Below are positions 31,406 through 41,185 of a stretch of DNA of 58,853 nt, piece after piece (positions within the stretch are counted from its first letter, which is position 1; each line of letters begins with the position of its first letter). Position numbers and translations under genes: made by a program. The notes beneath the pieces are model-generated. The model was not told where the DNA came from and searched no databases. It worked only from the letters and a program-made list of their open reading frames with translations. The stretch spans positions 1 to 58,853 of the forward strand of contig CAWKAV010000013.1 of NCBI GenBank assembly GCA_963847735.1, given 5' to 3'. Source of the stretch: CAWKAV01 sp963847735 (GTDB lineage: Bacteria; Desulfobacterota; Desulfuromonadia; Desulfuromonadales; BM103).

Positions 31406-32741
31406 ATGAACAAGCCCTGGATAAAATACCTTCCGTAGTTTGCTACGAAGAAAACTGGAAGGGCGTGCTTATCTGCAGAACGTCATCAGTAATACCGGGT
31501 GGCTGTTTGCTGATAATCTCCTGCGTATGGGTGTTGGTCTGGTCGTCGGGGTCTGGGTGGCGCGTTACCTGGGGCCTGAGCAGTTCGGGGTCTTCAGTTA
31601 CGCCCTGGCATTCGCGGTAATGTTTGCTTCTTTTTCCGGTCTCGGTCTGGAAGATATCGTCATTCGTGATCTTGTCCGCGACCCGGCGTGCAAAGAGGAG
31701 ACCCTGGGAACCGCCTTTATTCTCAAGATCGTCGGGGGAGGGATCAGCTTCATTGCGTCAATCGGGGCGATTCTGGTCTTGCGTCCTGCCGACAGCCTAA
31801 ACCATTGGCTGGTGGGTATCTTTGCTGCGGGAGCCATCTTTCAGGCCATAAATGTCATTGAGTTCTGGTTTAATTCGCAGGTTCAGGCCAGGTACGTGGT
31901 TTTTGCCCGGGAAGCCGCCTTTATTTTATGCTCAAGCCTGAAAATCATCCTTATCCTGGACAAGGCCTCTTTGATTGCGTTTGTATGGGTCAGCACCATT
32001 GAAATCGCTGTCGGATCGATAGGACTGGTTGTTGCTTACACCTCGAGAGGCAACCGTCTCGGGAACTGGCGAGCCAGCACAGCAAGAGCCCGAAGTCTGT
32101 TGAAGGACGGTTGGCCGCTACTTCTTTCCGGCATCGTCATCATGGTCTATATGCGGATTGACCAGGTCATGCTGGGTGAAATGGCGGGGAGTGAAGAGGT
32201 TGGTATCTACTCGGTGGCGGTCCGCCTTGTGGAAGTCTGGACTTTTATCCCGATGGCGATCAGTTGGTCGGTATTTCCCGCTATAGTGGAAGCACGAACA
32301 ACCAGTGACGAGCTTTATTACGAACGACTGCAAAAGCTCTACAATTTGATGGCGTTTTCAGCTTATGCGATTGCCATCCCGGTGACCCTCCTTTCAGACT
32401 GGCTGGTCGTCACCCTGTTTGGCAAAGCCTATGCCCAGGCAGGTCTCATGCTTGCTCTGTTAATCTGGGCGAATGTCTTTGCCAACCTTGAAATCGCTCG
32501 AAGTTCTTTCATTATCAGCATGAACTGGACCAAAATTCATTTTGTCACGGTTTTTCTGGGCTGCATTCTGAACATTGGCCTTAATTTTCTCTTTATCCCT
32601 GAGTACGGGGGTGTTGGTGCGGCTGTTGCTTCGTTGGTTTCTTACTGGTTTGTGTCGCACGGATCGTGCTTTGTATTTAAACCTCTCATCAAAACTGGAA
32701 ATATGCTGACGAGGGCAATAATTTGCCCCAAATTTTGGTAG
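31406..32741 (+). CDS. wzx: O-antigen flippase Wzx-2 (frame break near N-terminus)
   Basis: MNKPWIKYLP then a break, then an open frame from a TTG at 31440: GRAYLQNVISNTGWLFADNL, ARYLGPEQFGVFSYALAFAV, VIEFWFNSQVQARYVV, YMRIDQVMLGEMAGSEEVGI, FIPEYGGVGAAVASLVSYWF, ending TRAIICPKFW. It is closely similar to Wzx-1 along its whole length, but third positions differ often, so the duplication is not recent. Two flippases suggest two O-unit structures or two merged clusters. Confidence 0.85.
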
Positions 32742-32823
32742 TTTTTGGGATCTGTAAATCCGAGGATTCTTTGTAAATGCTCGCTATTGAATAAAGGCCC
32801 TTATAAGCCGGAAGACCGAAAAC

Positions 32824-33787
32824 ATGTTTGAAAACAGCAAACTTCTTACAAACTCAAAAAGTCTTCTCCGTTTTCTGCTAAACAAGTTCAATATTCCCTA
32901 CGAACTCTGGTTTTACAAAGATCCTCCGGAGAAAATATCACAACAAAATCTTTCCCATAAGTTCTGGGAATAAAATAATATCGGGACTTTTACGAGAACC
33001 CGCCACTCATGATATCAAGGATTGGCGAACTCTGAATTGTGTTGCATACGATGGTTTCTTAAATATCGACAGGGGAAGATCAAAATAAAATATTCGAAAA
33101 AAATCAAATACCTTATGTCAAACTTTGCGGGATTTTTCCCTGCGACAAATGAGATGCTGGACAGGTTTTGCAATTTATTTTTGAAGGTTCGAAGAAGTGT
33201 TGATCTGATGGGGGTCTGGTACAATAAGTAGGAGTTTATGGTCTGCAACAAGTATTGCCATAACGCATTACTTGTTGAACTTCATGGACTCGACCCATAC
33301 CTTTCACCTGAACCCTGGAGCTCATATCTTGAGGAGGAAGACGGTTCTAGTCATCCACCCCTTTATTCATACTATTAGGGAACAGTACAATAATAAACGC
33401 GACTGTCATATTTGAAGACAAGAGCGTCCTTCCTTTGTTTAAATTAAAAACCTTACGCGCTGTACAATCAATTGCTGGAGAGGAAACACCTTTCAACAGA
33501 CTGGTTTGATGCTTACGATTATATGTGCCAAGAGATAAGTAAAGTTGAATTTGATATTGCAATTATCGGAGCAGGGGCTTATGGACTGCCGCTCGCGTCG
33601 TATGTAAAAAGCTTAGGAAAAGTGGCTGTCCATATGGGCGGAGTAACGCAAGTTTTATTCGGAGTCAAAGGGAAAAGATGGGAAGTGTGACTACTTCGGT
33701 TATCTCATGAACGAACACTGGGTGCGTCCTTCTGAGCACGAGAAGCCCAAGAACCTCCACAAAGTCGAGGAGGGGTGCTATTGGTAA
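32824..33787 (+). pseudogene. Broken GT-D-fold (DUF1792-like) capsule-locus protein gene
   Basis: Recognisable pieces in several frames: MFENSKLLTNSKSLLRFLLN, WFYKDPPEKISQQNLSHKFW, MSNFAGFFPATNEMLDRFC, ELHGLDPYLSPEPWSSYLEE, YDYMCQEISKVEFDIAIIGA, AYGLPLASYVKSLGK, HMGGVTQVLFGVKGKRWE, YFGYLMNEHWVRPSEHEKP and KVEEGCYW before a TAA. The GAGAYGLPLA...HMGG block is what I recall from GT-D-like capsule-locus proteins. The region is AT-rich and has at least five breaks. It may be a decaying gene, since it borders IS debris. Confidence 0.55.
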
Positions 33788-33789
33788 TA

Positions 33790-34150
33790 ACCTATCTAGC
33801 GTCCGTGCGGAAACCCATATTTTTGAGAAACATGTTCCCGGCCACCGGCTAAGCATTTCCCCGCAGGCTCTACAATGCTGGGGCAAAAAGCACAAAACGA
33901 CGGAGCTGAAGTCCCGCCGCATCTACAACGTATCCGAGGCGGAAGCAAATTTTTTAGACGGTGTAAAGAGCTGGTCGAAGCCCGACTGGAGAAGGAAATC
34001 CTAAAAAAGGCTATGGTGTACTTTGCAAAGGAGCCGGGTAAAAGTACGCGATGATCGATGCCCTGGTGAAGGGTTGATCCATCACTTGGATCGTGGCAGC
34101 CATAATTGCCCAAGAAGCTATCGGAAGCTGATGAAGAGGTTCAAAATGAA
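33790..34150 (+). mobile_element. IS3-family transposase remnant (fused orfA and orfB fragments)
   Basis: An orfA-like stretch reads VEARLEKEILKKAMVYFAKE (about 33974-34035), typical of the leucine-zipper end of IS3 OrfA. It is joined within about 50 bases to an orfB-like end, GLIHHLDRGSHNCPRSYRKL (34070-34129), matching the IHHSDRGSQY block around the second catalytic Asp of the DDE transposase. Most of orfB is deleted. No clean terminal inverted repeats are visible. It separates the GT-D-like pseudogene from the Wzx fragment. Confidence 0.75.
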
Positions 34151-34321
34151 GCTGTCATTGCATCGCTTGTGTTCTATTGGTTTGCCGCACACGGGGCCTG
34201 TTTTTTGTTCCGGTCGCTTTTTAAAACGGGAGCAATGATGCGAAAGCTTTGCTTTATCCAAAAAATTGGTAATAACCAGGGGTTCGAGGACTCGTGTTAT
34301 AATCCGACACTAAAGTATTGA
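34151..34321 (+). pseudogene. C-terminal fragment of a third Wzx flippase
   Basis: The frame reads AVIASLVFYWFAAHGACFLF then RSLFKTGAMMRKLCF. Wzx-1 has AVIASLVAYWFAAHGSCFLF at its C-terminus and Wzx-2 has AVASLVSYWFVSHGSCFVFK. The fragment starts right where the IS3 orfB-like sequence ends, so an IS-associated deletion probably removed the rest. It precedes a methyltransferase and a radical SAM gene paralogous to the one after Wzx-1. Confidence 0.8.
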
Positions 34322-34329
34322 GGTCTTTT

Positions 34330-35550
34330 ATGAAAACGTGCTTGATTTGTAATTCTTGTATCAAACCTTTTATCGATTTCGGTCAGATGCCTCTTGGTAA
34401 CGGGTTCCTCTCCTCGGATGAAATTGCCGGTGAATATTTCTTCCCGATGCACGTTGGTTTCTGTGAGGCTTGTGGAATGGTCCAGTTGCTTGAACAGCCT
34501 GCCAGGGAAAAAATGTTTCACGAAAATTATGCTTTTTTTTCTGGGACCTCCCGATATATGGCACTTCATTTCAAGGATTTTGCTGAACATGTGATCGCGG
34601 ACTACCTAAAGGGAGAGGATCCTTTTGTTGTGGAGATGGGAAGCAACGACGGAATCATGTTGCAGAACTTTGCCGCCAAGGACATCCGTCACCTGGGTAT
34701 TGAACCCTCAAAAAATGTTGCTCAGGTAGCCCTAGATCAGGGAATCAATACGGTCAATGAATTTTTTGACGCCGATTTAGCGCGACGAATTGTCGCCGAG
34801 CATGGTCAGGCCGACGCATTTCTGGCCGCAAACGTGATGTGTCATATTCCATATATGCATTCAATCGTTGAGGGTATCAAAATCCTTTTCAAGCCGGCCG
34901 GTGTGGTCATGTTCGAAGACCCATACCTGGGAGATGTGATCGAAAAAACATCTTATGACCAGATTTACGACGAGCACACCTTCCTCTTTTCCGTCGGATC
35001 GATCAGCTATTTATTCGAGCGCTACGGCATGGAAATTATCGACGTGGAACCGCAGACCACACATGGCGGCTCCATGCGCTACGTTATTGGTCACAAGGGA
35101 GTCCGGCCGGTTTCGCCGGACGTGGCCGCCCACAGGGCAAAGGAACAAGGAATAGGTCTACACCTGCCTGAGACTTACGATCGGTTCCGCCGCAACTGCG
35201 AACATTCCCGGGACCAGCTCATGACGCTGCTGCGCGATTTGAAGGCCCAGGGGAAACGGGTGGTCGGCTACGGCGCGACCTCGAAGAGCACCACCATTAC
35301 CAACTACTGCGGCATCACCCCCGACCTGGTGGAGTTCATCAGCGACACCACGCCGATTAAGCAGGGCAAATTCAGCCCCGGGGCTCACATTCCGGTCCGA
35401 CCTTATGAGGTCTTTTCCAGCGATTATCCCGAGTATGCTCTGCTCTTTGCCTGGAATCATGCCGCGGAGATCATGGAGAAGGAAGAGGCCTTTCGGGCGG
35501 CTGGCGGAAAATGGATCGTCTATGTGCCGCAGGTGGGAGTACTGGCTTGA
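34330..35550 (+). CDS. Sugar C-methyltransferase (TylC3/NovU type)
   Basis: Intact, 406 residues from the ATG at 34330. Zinc-binding N-terminus with CLICNS and FCEACGMVQLLEQPAREKMF, then the SAM fold FVVEMGSNDGIMLQNFAAKD and ANVMCHIPYMHSIVEGIKIL, and the C-terminal domain VVGYGATSKSTTITNYCGIT. These are the Methyltransf_13, _11/_23 and _14 modules of C-methyltransferases acting on dTDP- or GDP-keto-deoxy sugars. It implies a branched (C-methyl) sugar in the glycan. Confidence 0.85.
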   Translation: MKTCLICNSCIKPFIDFGQMPLGNGFLSSDEIAGEYFFPMHVGFCEACGMVQLLEQPAREKMFHENYAFFSGTSRYMALHFKDFAEHVIADYLKGEDPFVVEMGSNDGIMLQNFAAKDIRHLGIEPSKNVAQVALDQGINTVNEFFDADLARRIVAEHGQADAFLAANVMCHIPYMHSIVEGIKILFKPAGVVMFEDPYLGDVIEKTSYDQIYDEHTFLFSVGSISYLFERYGMEIIDVEPQTTHGGSMRYVIGHKGVRPVSPDVAAHRAKEQGIGLHLPETYDRFRRNCEHSRDQLMTLLRDLKAQGKRVVGYGATSKSTTITNYCGITPDLVEFISDTTPIKQGKFSPGAHIPVRPYEVFSSDYPEYALLFAWNHAAEIMEKEEAFRAAGGKWIVYVPQVGVLA

Positions 35551-35555
35551 GAGAG

Positions 35556-36686
35556 ATGAGAGAATTTGTTTTCGATATTGATGTCGTCGGGATATGCAAC
35601 CTCCGGTGCCCGTCTTGTCCTCAAGGCAATGTCACCGGTTACCGCCTGCCGCATGGCAACATGGAGCCAGAGCTACTGAAAAGGATTGTGGATAAAGCGC
35701 AAGCAGAATGCAAGGTGCGGCAGATTAACCTGTTTGCCTGGGCAGAACCTTTGCTCCATCCGCAACTGCCTGAACTGGTCAACATCGTCCAGGCCAAGGG
35801 TATCCCCTGTCATCTGAGCTCTAACTTGAACATCCTTCCGGATGCCGATGCCATAATGGCGGCGAATCCCTCCAGCTTCAAGATTTCTGCCTCCGGATTC
35901 ACCCAGGAAGTCTACGGCTTTAGTCACCGCGGCGGTAACGTGGCAAAGGTGAAAAAACACATGCAGGAGTTGGCGGAAGCAAAAAAACTGACCAACGCTT
36001 CAACCCGGATTTATGTCAATTACCACCGCTATCGGCACAATCTGAAAGAGGAACCGTTGATGCGTGAGTATGCCGCGAGCCTCGGCTTCAGTTTCGAACC
36101 TGCCTGGGCCCTCATGCTTCCGCTGGAAAAGATTGTCGGTCACTTTAGTGAGGCGAAAGATAAGTTTTCGCTGACTGAAGAGGATTATCAACTGATCGAG
36201 CACCTTGCCCTGCCGTTTAAAGAGGCGCTTGTTGCGGCGAGAGAGGAAGGAGATCAGCCGTGTCGGCTGAGAGATTCCCAGATAAGCCTCGATTTTCAAG
36301 GGAATGTTCAGCTCTGCTGTGGGATCTTCGATGCCAGCAGATTCACTTTAGGGCATTTCATGGATATGTCCCTCGATGAGATTCAGGAAATCCGGGACAG
36401 CCACGCCATGTGTGCCCGCTGCATGTCACTGGGGGGGCATGTCTACCTGACCTATGGCATACAAAATTTATTGCAATTAGTCATGGCGAATATTTCGCAG
36501 GAAGATGTCAAACTGCTGGATCTGGAAAACGAACTGGCACAAAAACGCCTTTGGCAAATTCTGCACGGGATGTATGCGAAACTGCCAGTAGATATTCTCT
36601 CAAGTCGTCAGAAAGAAGCGCTTTTGGCTTGTGCGCAAAGGGTTGGCAGTAAAGTAAGAAGTACCTTTTCACGAAGGGATAATTAA
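35556..36686 (+). CDS. Radical SAM/SPASM protein, paralogue of 13825-14985
   Basis: Intact, 376 residues from the ATG at 35556 (MREFVFDIDVVGICNLRCPS), preceded by GAGAG. CNLRCPSC at residues 14-21. Long stretches match the first copy, such as GIPCHLSSNLNILPDA and FKISASGFTQEVYG. The SPASM-like part has QPCRLRDSQISLDFQGNVQL and MCARCMSLGG. Both copies follow a wzx sequence (intact or remnant), supporting a conserved Wzx-radical SAM module. Role unknown. Confidence 0.85.
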   Translation: MREFVFDIDVVGICNLRCPSCPQGNVTGYRLPHGNMEPELLKRIVDKAQAECKVRQINLFAWAEPLLHPQLPELVNIVQAKGIPCHLSSNLNILPDADAIMAANPSSFKISASGFTQEVYGFSHRGGNVAKVKKHMQELAEAKKLTNASTRIYVNYHRYRHNLKEEPLMREYAASLGFSFEPAWALMLPLEKIVGHFSEAKDKFSLTEEDYQLIEHLALPFKEALVAAREEGDQPCRLRDSQISLDFQGNVQLCCGIFDASRFTLGHFMDMSLDEIQEIRDSHAMCARCMSLGGHVYLTYGIQNLLQLVMANISQEDVKLLDLENELAQKRLWQILHGMYAKLPVDILSSRQKEALLACAQRVGSKVRSTFSRRDN

Positions 36687-36689
36687 GGC

Positions 36690-37150
36690 ATGATCGACGG
36701 TATCTGTTTCAAGGAATTGACTGACCCATACCGATGAGCGAGGCTTTTTCAGGGAGATTATCAGGGCAGACGATGATTTCTTCGCCGAGGGCTTTGGCCA
36801 GTGGAGTCACTCGCTGATGTTCGATGGCGTCATCAAGGCCTGGCACTTCCATCAGGTGCAGACCGACTGGTGGTACGTGGTCAGCGGTGTTTTGCGGGTG
36901 GGCCTTAGCGATCTGCGGCCGGAATCCCCGACCTTTGGAGCAGACCATGGATTTTCTCATGGGCGATTATCAGCCGGCCCGAGCCCTGAAGATTCCGCCG
37001 GGGATTGCCCATGGCTGCAAGGCGGTACAGGGGCCGGTGAACCTGATGTACGTGACTTCACATACCTACAATCCGGCGGATGAGATCCGCATTCCCCATG
37101 ACGATCCGGAGATCGGTTTCGACTGGCTGCGCGGTCCGGAGATCAGGTGA
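36690..37150 (+). CDS. RmlC-like cupin, dTDP-4-keto sugar epimerase family (frame-disrupted)
   Basis: MIDGICFKELT then a break near 36725; ERGFFREIIRADDDFFAEGF, QWSHSLMFDGVIKAWHFHQV, DWWYVVSGVLRVGLSDLRPE. A second break near 36935 precedes TMDFLMGDYQPARALKIPPG, IAHGCKAVQGPVNLMYVTSH and FDWLRGPEIR. The WHFHQ/PPGIAHG pattern is that of dTDP-4-dehydrorhamnose 3,5-epimerase relatives. It likely epimerises or isomerises a keto-sugar made by nearby SDRs. Confidence 0.75.
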
Positions 37151-37153
37151 TAA

Positions 37154-38132
37154 ATTGAAAACGGCACGATCGATAATCTGATTTTTTTCCGGGAAACAGA
37201 TTCTGATGACCGGCGGAGCCGGATACCTGGCAGTGCGCTCTGTCTCTGCTCAAGGGCGAATGCCGGGTACTCAGGGTGCTCCACAAGGAGATGGCCTGCG
37301 AAGACAGGCATGTCTCCGCCGAGATCAGTGAATATGACTGGTGATATTCGTGACCCTGAAATATGGGAAAGGTGTCTTGCCGGAATTGATTAATCTTCCA
37401 TTTTGCCGCCCAGACCAGCACCTATGTGGCCAATGACGATCCTGTGGCCGATCATGCGGTCAACGTGCTGCCGATGCTGCATCTGCTGGAAGCCTGCCGT
37501 CGGCGGGGAAGCCGGCCGACGGTTTGTTTCGCCAGTACGGTTACGATCGCCGGCTGTCGGATCGGTTGCCGGTCGATGAAGCTCATTCGACCATCCGCTG
37601 ACCGTTTACGATCTGCACAAGCATATGGCCGAGCAGTATTTGCGCTGGTATTCGGAGCAGGGCTTTGTCCGAGGCGTCACCTTGCGGTTGGCCAATGTCT
37701 ACGGCCCGGGGCCACGCAGCAGCTGCGCAGACCGGGGGATTCTCAACCAGATGATACGTCGTGCTCTGGCCGGCGAGCCATTGACAGTCTACGGACCAGG
37801 TGATCAGGTGCGGGACTATCTGTACGTCGAGGATGCTGCACGGGCCTTTTTGTCAGCGGCCGCGTCTGAAGAGGCTCTGAATGGCAAGTACTTTGTCATT
37901 GGCAGTGGGGTCGGCCATACCATCGCAGAGGCCATGGAGATAGTGGCTGAACGCTGTGCCCTGAGAACCGGCAAGCGGGTTCCTGTGGTGCATGTCAAGC
38001 CTCCCGCTATCCTTTCACCGATTGAACAGCGACATTTCATTGCTGACTCCGGATTGTTCCTTCGGCAACCGGCTGGGCACCTCGTATTCCCTTTGTGAGG
38101 GAATTGACCGAACAATGGAGCTGTCAATATGA
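37154..38132 (+). CDS. Extended SDR nucleotide-sugar epimerase A (multiply frame-disrupted)
   Basis: SGKQILMTGGAGYLGSALCL (across a break near 37225), then GDIRDPEIW, AAQTSTYVANDDPVADHAVN, CFASTVTIAG, YDLHKHMAEQYLRWYSEQGF (YxxxK), TLRLANVYGPG, VRDYLYVEDAARAFLSAA and a tail RTMELSI. At least four breaks. The start is uncertain; a non-ATG codon near 37154 or a lost base is likely. The stop overlaps the next gene as ATGA. First of three tandem SDR genes. Confidence 0.65.
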
Positions 38133-39081
38133 ATATACTCATAATCGGCGGCGCTGGCTTCCTTGGCGCCAACCTCGTCCGTCGCTGTCTGAAGCGAGCG
38201 GATGCGCAGGGTGACGGTGATGGATTCTCTTGATCCCCATCTCCACGCCACAACACGGAATCTGCAGGAGGTCTGGCCACGGATACGTTTTGTCCGTGGC
38301 GACATGCGCGATGAAACTCTCCTGGCGGATATCGTTCAGGGGCAGGACATCATCTTCAACTGTGCCGCGCAGACCTCTCATCCTCTCTCCATCCAGTACC
38401 CGTTGCTGGATGCGGAGATCAATTGTCTGGGGAATCTTAAACTTCTGGAAAGCCTGCGACTTCTGAATAGCAAAGCAAGGGTCGTTTACACCTCAAGCAG
38501 CACGGTTATCGGCAAGGCGCAGTCACCATTGGTGGACGAAGATCACCGTGAACACCCACTCGAAATTTATTCCGCCAACAAAGGCGTGGCGGAGAAGTAT
38601 TATCGCATCTACCATACGATCCACGACCTGCAGACAATCGTCTTGCGCTTTGCCAACCTGTATCGGGCCCTTTGGCAAGGGGTTCCCGGAGTTCGGTTTT
38701 ATTAATTACTTCATAAGTCAAGCCTGTCCGGTCAGGATATCAGGATTTTCGGCAACGGCGAGCAGACTCGCAATATACTCTACATCGATGATGCTACCGA
38801 AATTCTCTGGCGATCCGCCATGGAAGACGGGCTCGTCGGGGAATGCCTGTTCGCAACGGGTGACCAGCATTTGACAGTACGGGAAATCGCCGAAACCATA
38901 GTGCAGGTCTTTGGCAGTGGACGGGTCGTTCACATCGACTGGCCGGATGAACGCAAACGGATTGAAATTGAGCATGTGCAGTTTTCTTCCGAACGTTTGC
39001 GGAAAATTGTTGATTGGACCCCTCGGGTAAAGCTTTGAAGAGGGCCTTAAGAAAATCTTGCTGGCAACTCAAGGGGCATAA
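38129..39081 (+). CDS. Extended SDR nucleotide-sugar epimerase B (multiply frame-disrupted)
   Basis: MNILIIGGAGFLGANLVRRC, a break near 38195, then RVTVMDSLDPHLHATTRNLQ, RGDMRDETLLADIV, NCAAQTSHPLSIQYPLLDAE, YTSSSTVIGKAQSPLVDED, YSANKGVAEKYYRIYHTIH (YxxxK), further breaks near 38670 and 38735, RIFGNGEQTRNILYIDDATE, LTVREIAETIVQVFGSGRV, and a final break near 39030 giving FEEGLKKILLATQGA. Resembles GDP/UDP-sugar SDRs. Confidence 0.7.
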
Positions 39082-39123
39082 CTTAATTTTCCCCCGAGAT
39101 TCGCCGCGATGAGGATCTTGCTT

Positions 39124-40072
39124 TTGAAAATTATCGTCACCGGAGCACTCGGGCATATTGGCTCGCGTTTGATTCGGGTGCTTCCCGAAGCCTGTCCCAG
39201 GTTCTGAAATCGTCATGATCGACGATCTTTCAACTCAACGGTATGTTTCACTCTTCAATCTTCCGCAACAAGGCCGCTATCGGTTCCTTGAGGCCGACAT
39301 ATTAAAGGCCGATCTGGACTGAACTTTGCGGCGATGCTGATGTATTGTCGTGCATCTGGCTGCAATCACGAATGCCACCGGGAGTTTCGAAAATGCCGCA
39401 ACAGGTCGAAGCAGGTCAATTTCAGTGGAACGGAACGGGTTGCCCAGGCCTGCTTGCGGAACAATGTCCCGTTGATTTTTCTCTCGACGACCAGTGTTTA
39501 CGGAACACAGGCAGAGCTTGTTGATGAGGAACTGCCCGATCTATGAACTGTAGCCGCAGAGCCCTTACGCAGAATCAAAGCTGCGTGCCGAGCAACTGTC
39601 TCGTCAGACTCGGGCAGAGCGGACGGCCTGCGTTACGTGCTCTGTCGTTTCGGCACGATTTTTGGCCCTTCACCGGGAATGCGGTTTCATACGGCGGTGA
39701 ACAAGTTCATCTGGCAGGCCTGTCTCGGGATCCCGTTGACGGTTTGGAGCTCTGCCATTGACCAGAACCGGCCCTATCTCGACCTCGATGATGCGGTCCG
39801 TGCCATAACGTTTATCATCAACCACAACCTCTTATGACCGGGAAGTTTATAACGTTCTGACCATGAATGCGACGGTGAGTGATATCATCGTCGATCAGGA
39901 AATCTGTCCCGGACCTGGAGCTATCAGCCTGGTCGATACCCGGATAATGAATCAGCTCACTTACACAGTCTCCTGCGCGAAGTTCACCGCCCTCGGTTTC
40001 AGGTTCACGGGCGATCTGCCGCAACGGGTGGCCGAATCAGTGGCGCTGCTCAAAAAGGCCCGTTCATGCTAA
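39124..40072 (+). CDS. Extended SDR nucleotide-sugar epimerase C (multiply frame-disrupted)
   Basis: KIIVTGALGHIGSRLIRVLP, EIVMIDDLSTQRYVSLFN, FLEADILKADL, VHLAAITNATGSFENAA, FLSTTSVYGTQAELVDEELP, SPYAESKLRAEQLSRQTRAE (YxxxK), LCRFGTIFGPSPGMRFHTAV, RPYLDLDDAVRAITFII, and a tail reading FTGDLPQRVAESVALLKKAR. About six breaks. The start is probably the TTG at 39124. The stop lies inside the GT2 start region (40066). Confidence 0.65.
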
Positions 40073-41124
40073 GTGAAGTAGGGAAGGCCCGGCCTTTTGT
40101 CACCATTGGCGTGCCCACATATAACCGCTACGATCTGCTGCGCCAGACCCTCGATTCCATCCTGGCCCAGACTTTTGGTGATTTCGAGGTAATCATTGGC
40201 AACGACTACACTGCGGAGATCCTGACGAGCGAGATGCTCGGCCTCACCGACCCGCGCATCCGCATCGTCAACCACCCCCGCAATTTGCGGGAAGTCGGAA
40301 ACATGAATTCGCTGCTCGGCCTGGCGACCGGGCGTTACTTTACCTGGCTGTTCGATGACGATTTGTACGAACCGAACTTCCTGCAGACCGCCCACGAGTG
40401 TCTGGCGGAAAACGCTTTTCCGCCGGCATTTTTTTCGTCTTTCCGAATGTTGCAGGCTAATGAGCTGTTCACGCCCCGGAGTATCCCTTTCAGCCGAATG
40501 GAAGTGCTGACCGGGTCAGAATTTTTGCGCAGATACTCTCCTGACAGGCCAGCGGTCGTCTCGACCTGCGGCCTCTTTGATACGGCTCTACTGCGTGACG
40601 TTGTCGGGGGAGTAGAAGAGTTATGCGCCTCTGCCATCGGCGTCTATTGCGAATACCTCTTTCTGGTACGGTGCGCTCTACTGGAACGGATGGTCTACGT
40701 TGATTCCCAACTGGTGTTGTTCCGCATTCATCCCGAGTCATGGAGTGAGAACGTCTCTGAGTATGCAAAGTATGTCGAAGCGGGGGGGGAACTGGTACGG
40801 CGCTGCGCCGAGACGCTGCGTCATCCTCGTTTGAAAGCCGACTATAATGTCAATCTCATGACGATTTGCGAACAACACCTGATCACTATTGCAAATAGAA
40901 CGGCAAAAATTGAGGTCACCAGCAGGAAATACGGGATTATTGCCTTTTATCGGGCTATAGCCAGATACCGTAAAGAGTCACGGAATACGAAAGAGAATTT
41001 TGTCAGTCAGGGTGGAAAAATCGGATTACATGAATGGCTTGACCTGATAAAGATCGATTTGAATTGTTATCGGAACATTGCGCTTATTCTGGCATCTTGC
41101 TTCTATCGAAGTATCAAGGGCTGA
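40066..41124 (+). CDS. GT2 glycosyltransferase, paralogue of 22323-23393
   Basis: Intact, 352 residues. GVPTYNRYDLLRQTLDSILA, IIGNDYTAEILTSEMLGLTD, FTWLFDDDLYEPNF with DXD, VVGGVEELCASAIGVYCEYL. The similarity to 22323-23393 is continuous through the first 260 residues. Hydrophobic C-terminal segment. The start overlaps SDR C by seven bases. It probably adds the equivalent sugar in a second O-unit. Confidence 0.85.
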   Translation: MLSEVGKARPFVTIGVPTYNRYDLLRQTLDSILAQTFGDFEVIIGNDYTAEILTSEMLGLTDPRIRIVNHPRNLREVGNMNSLLGLATGRYFTWLFDDDLYEPNFLQTAHECLAENAFPPAFFSSFRMLQANELFTPRSIPFSRMEVLTGSEFLRRYSPDRPAVVSTCGLFDTALLRDVVGGVEELCASAIGVYCEYLFLVRCALLERMVYVDSQLVLFRIHPESWSENVSEYAKYVEAGGELVRRCAETLRHPRLKADYNVNLMTICEQHLITIANRTAKIEVTSRKYGIIAFYRAIARYRKESRNTKENFVSQGGKIGLHEWLDLIKIDLNCYRNIALILASCFYRSIKG

Positions 41125-41185
41125 ATCTGTCGAGCCTTCAAGTTTCCCGCCGTGTGACCATATGAAGTTTAAGAATTGAATTTTT

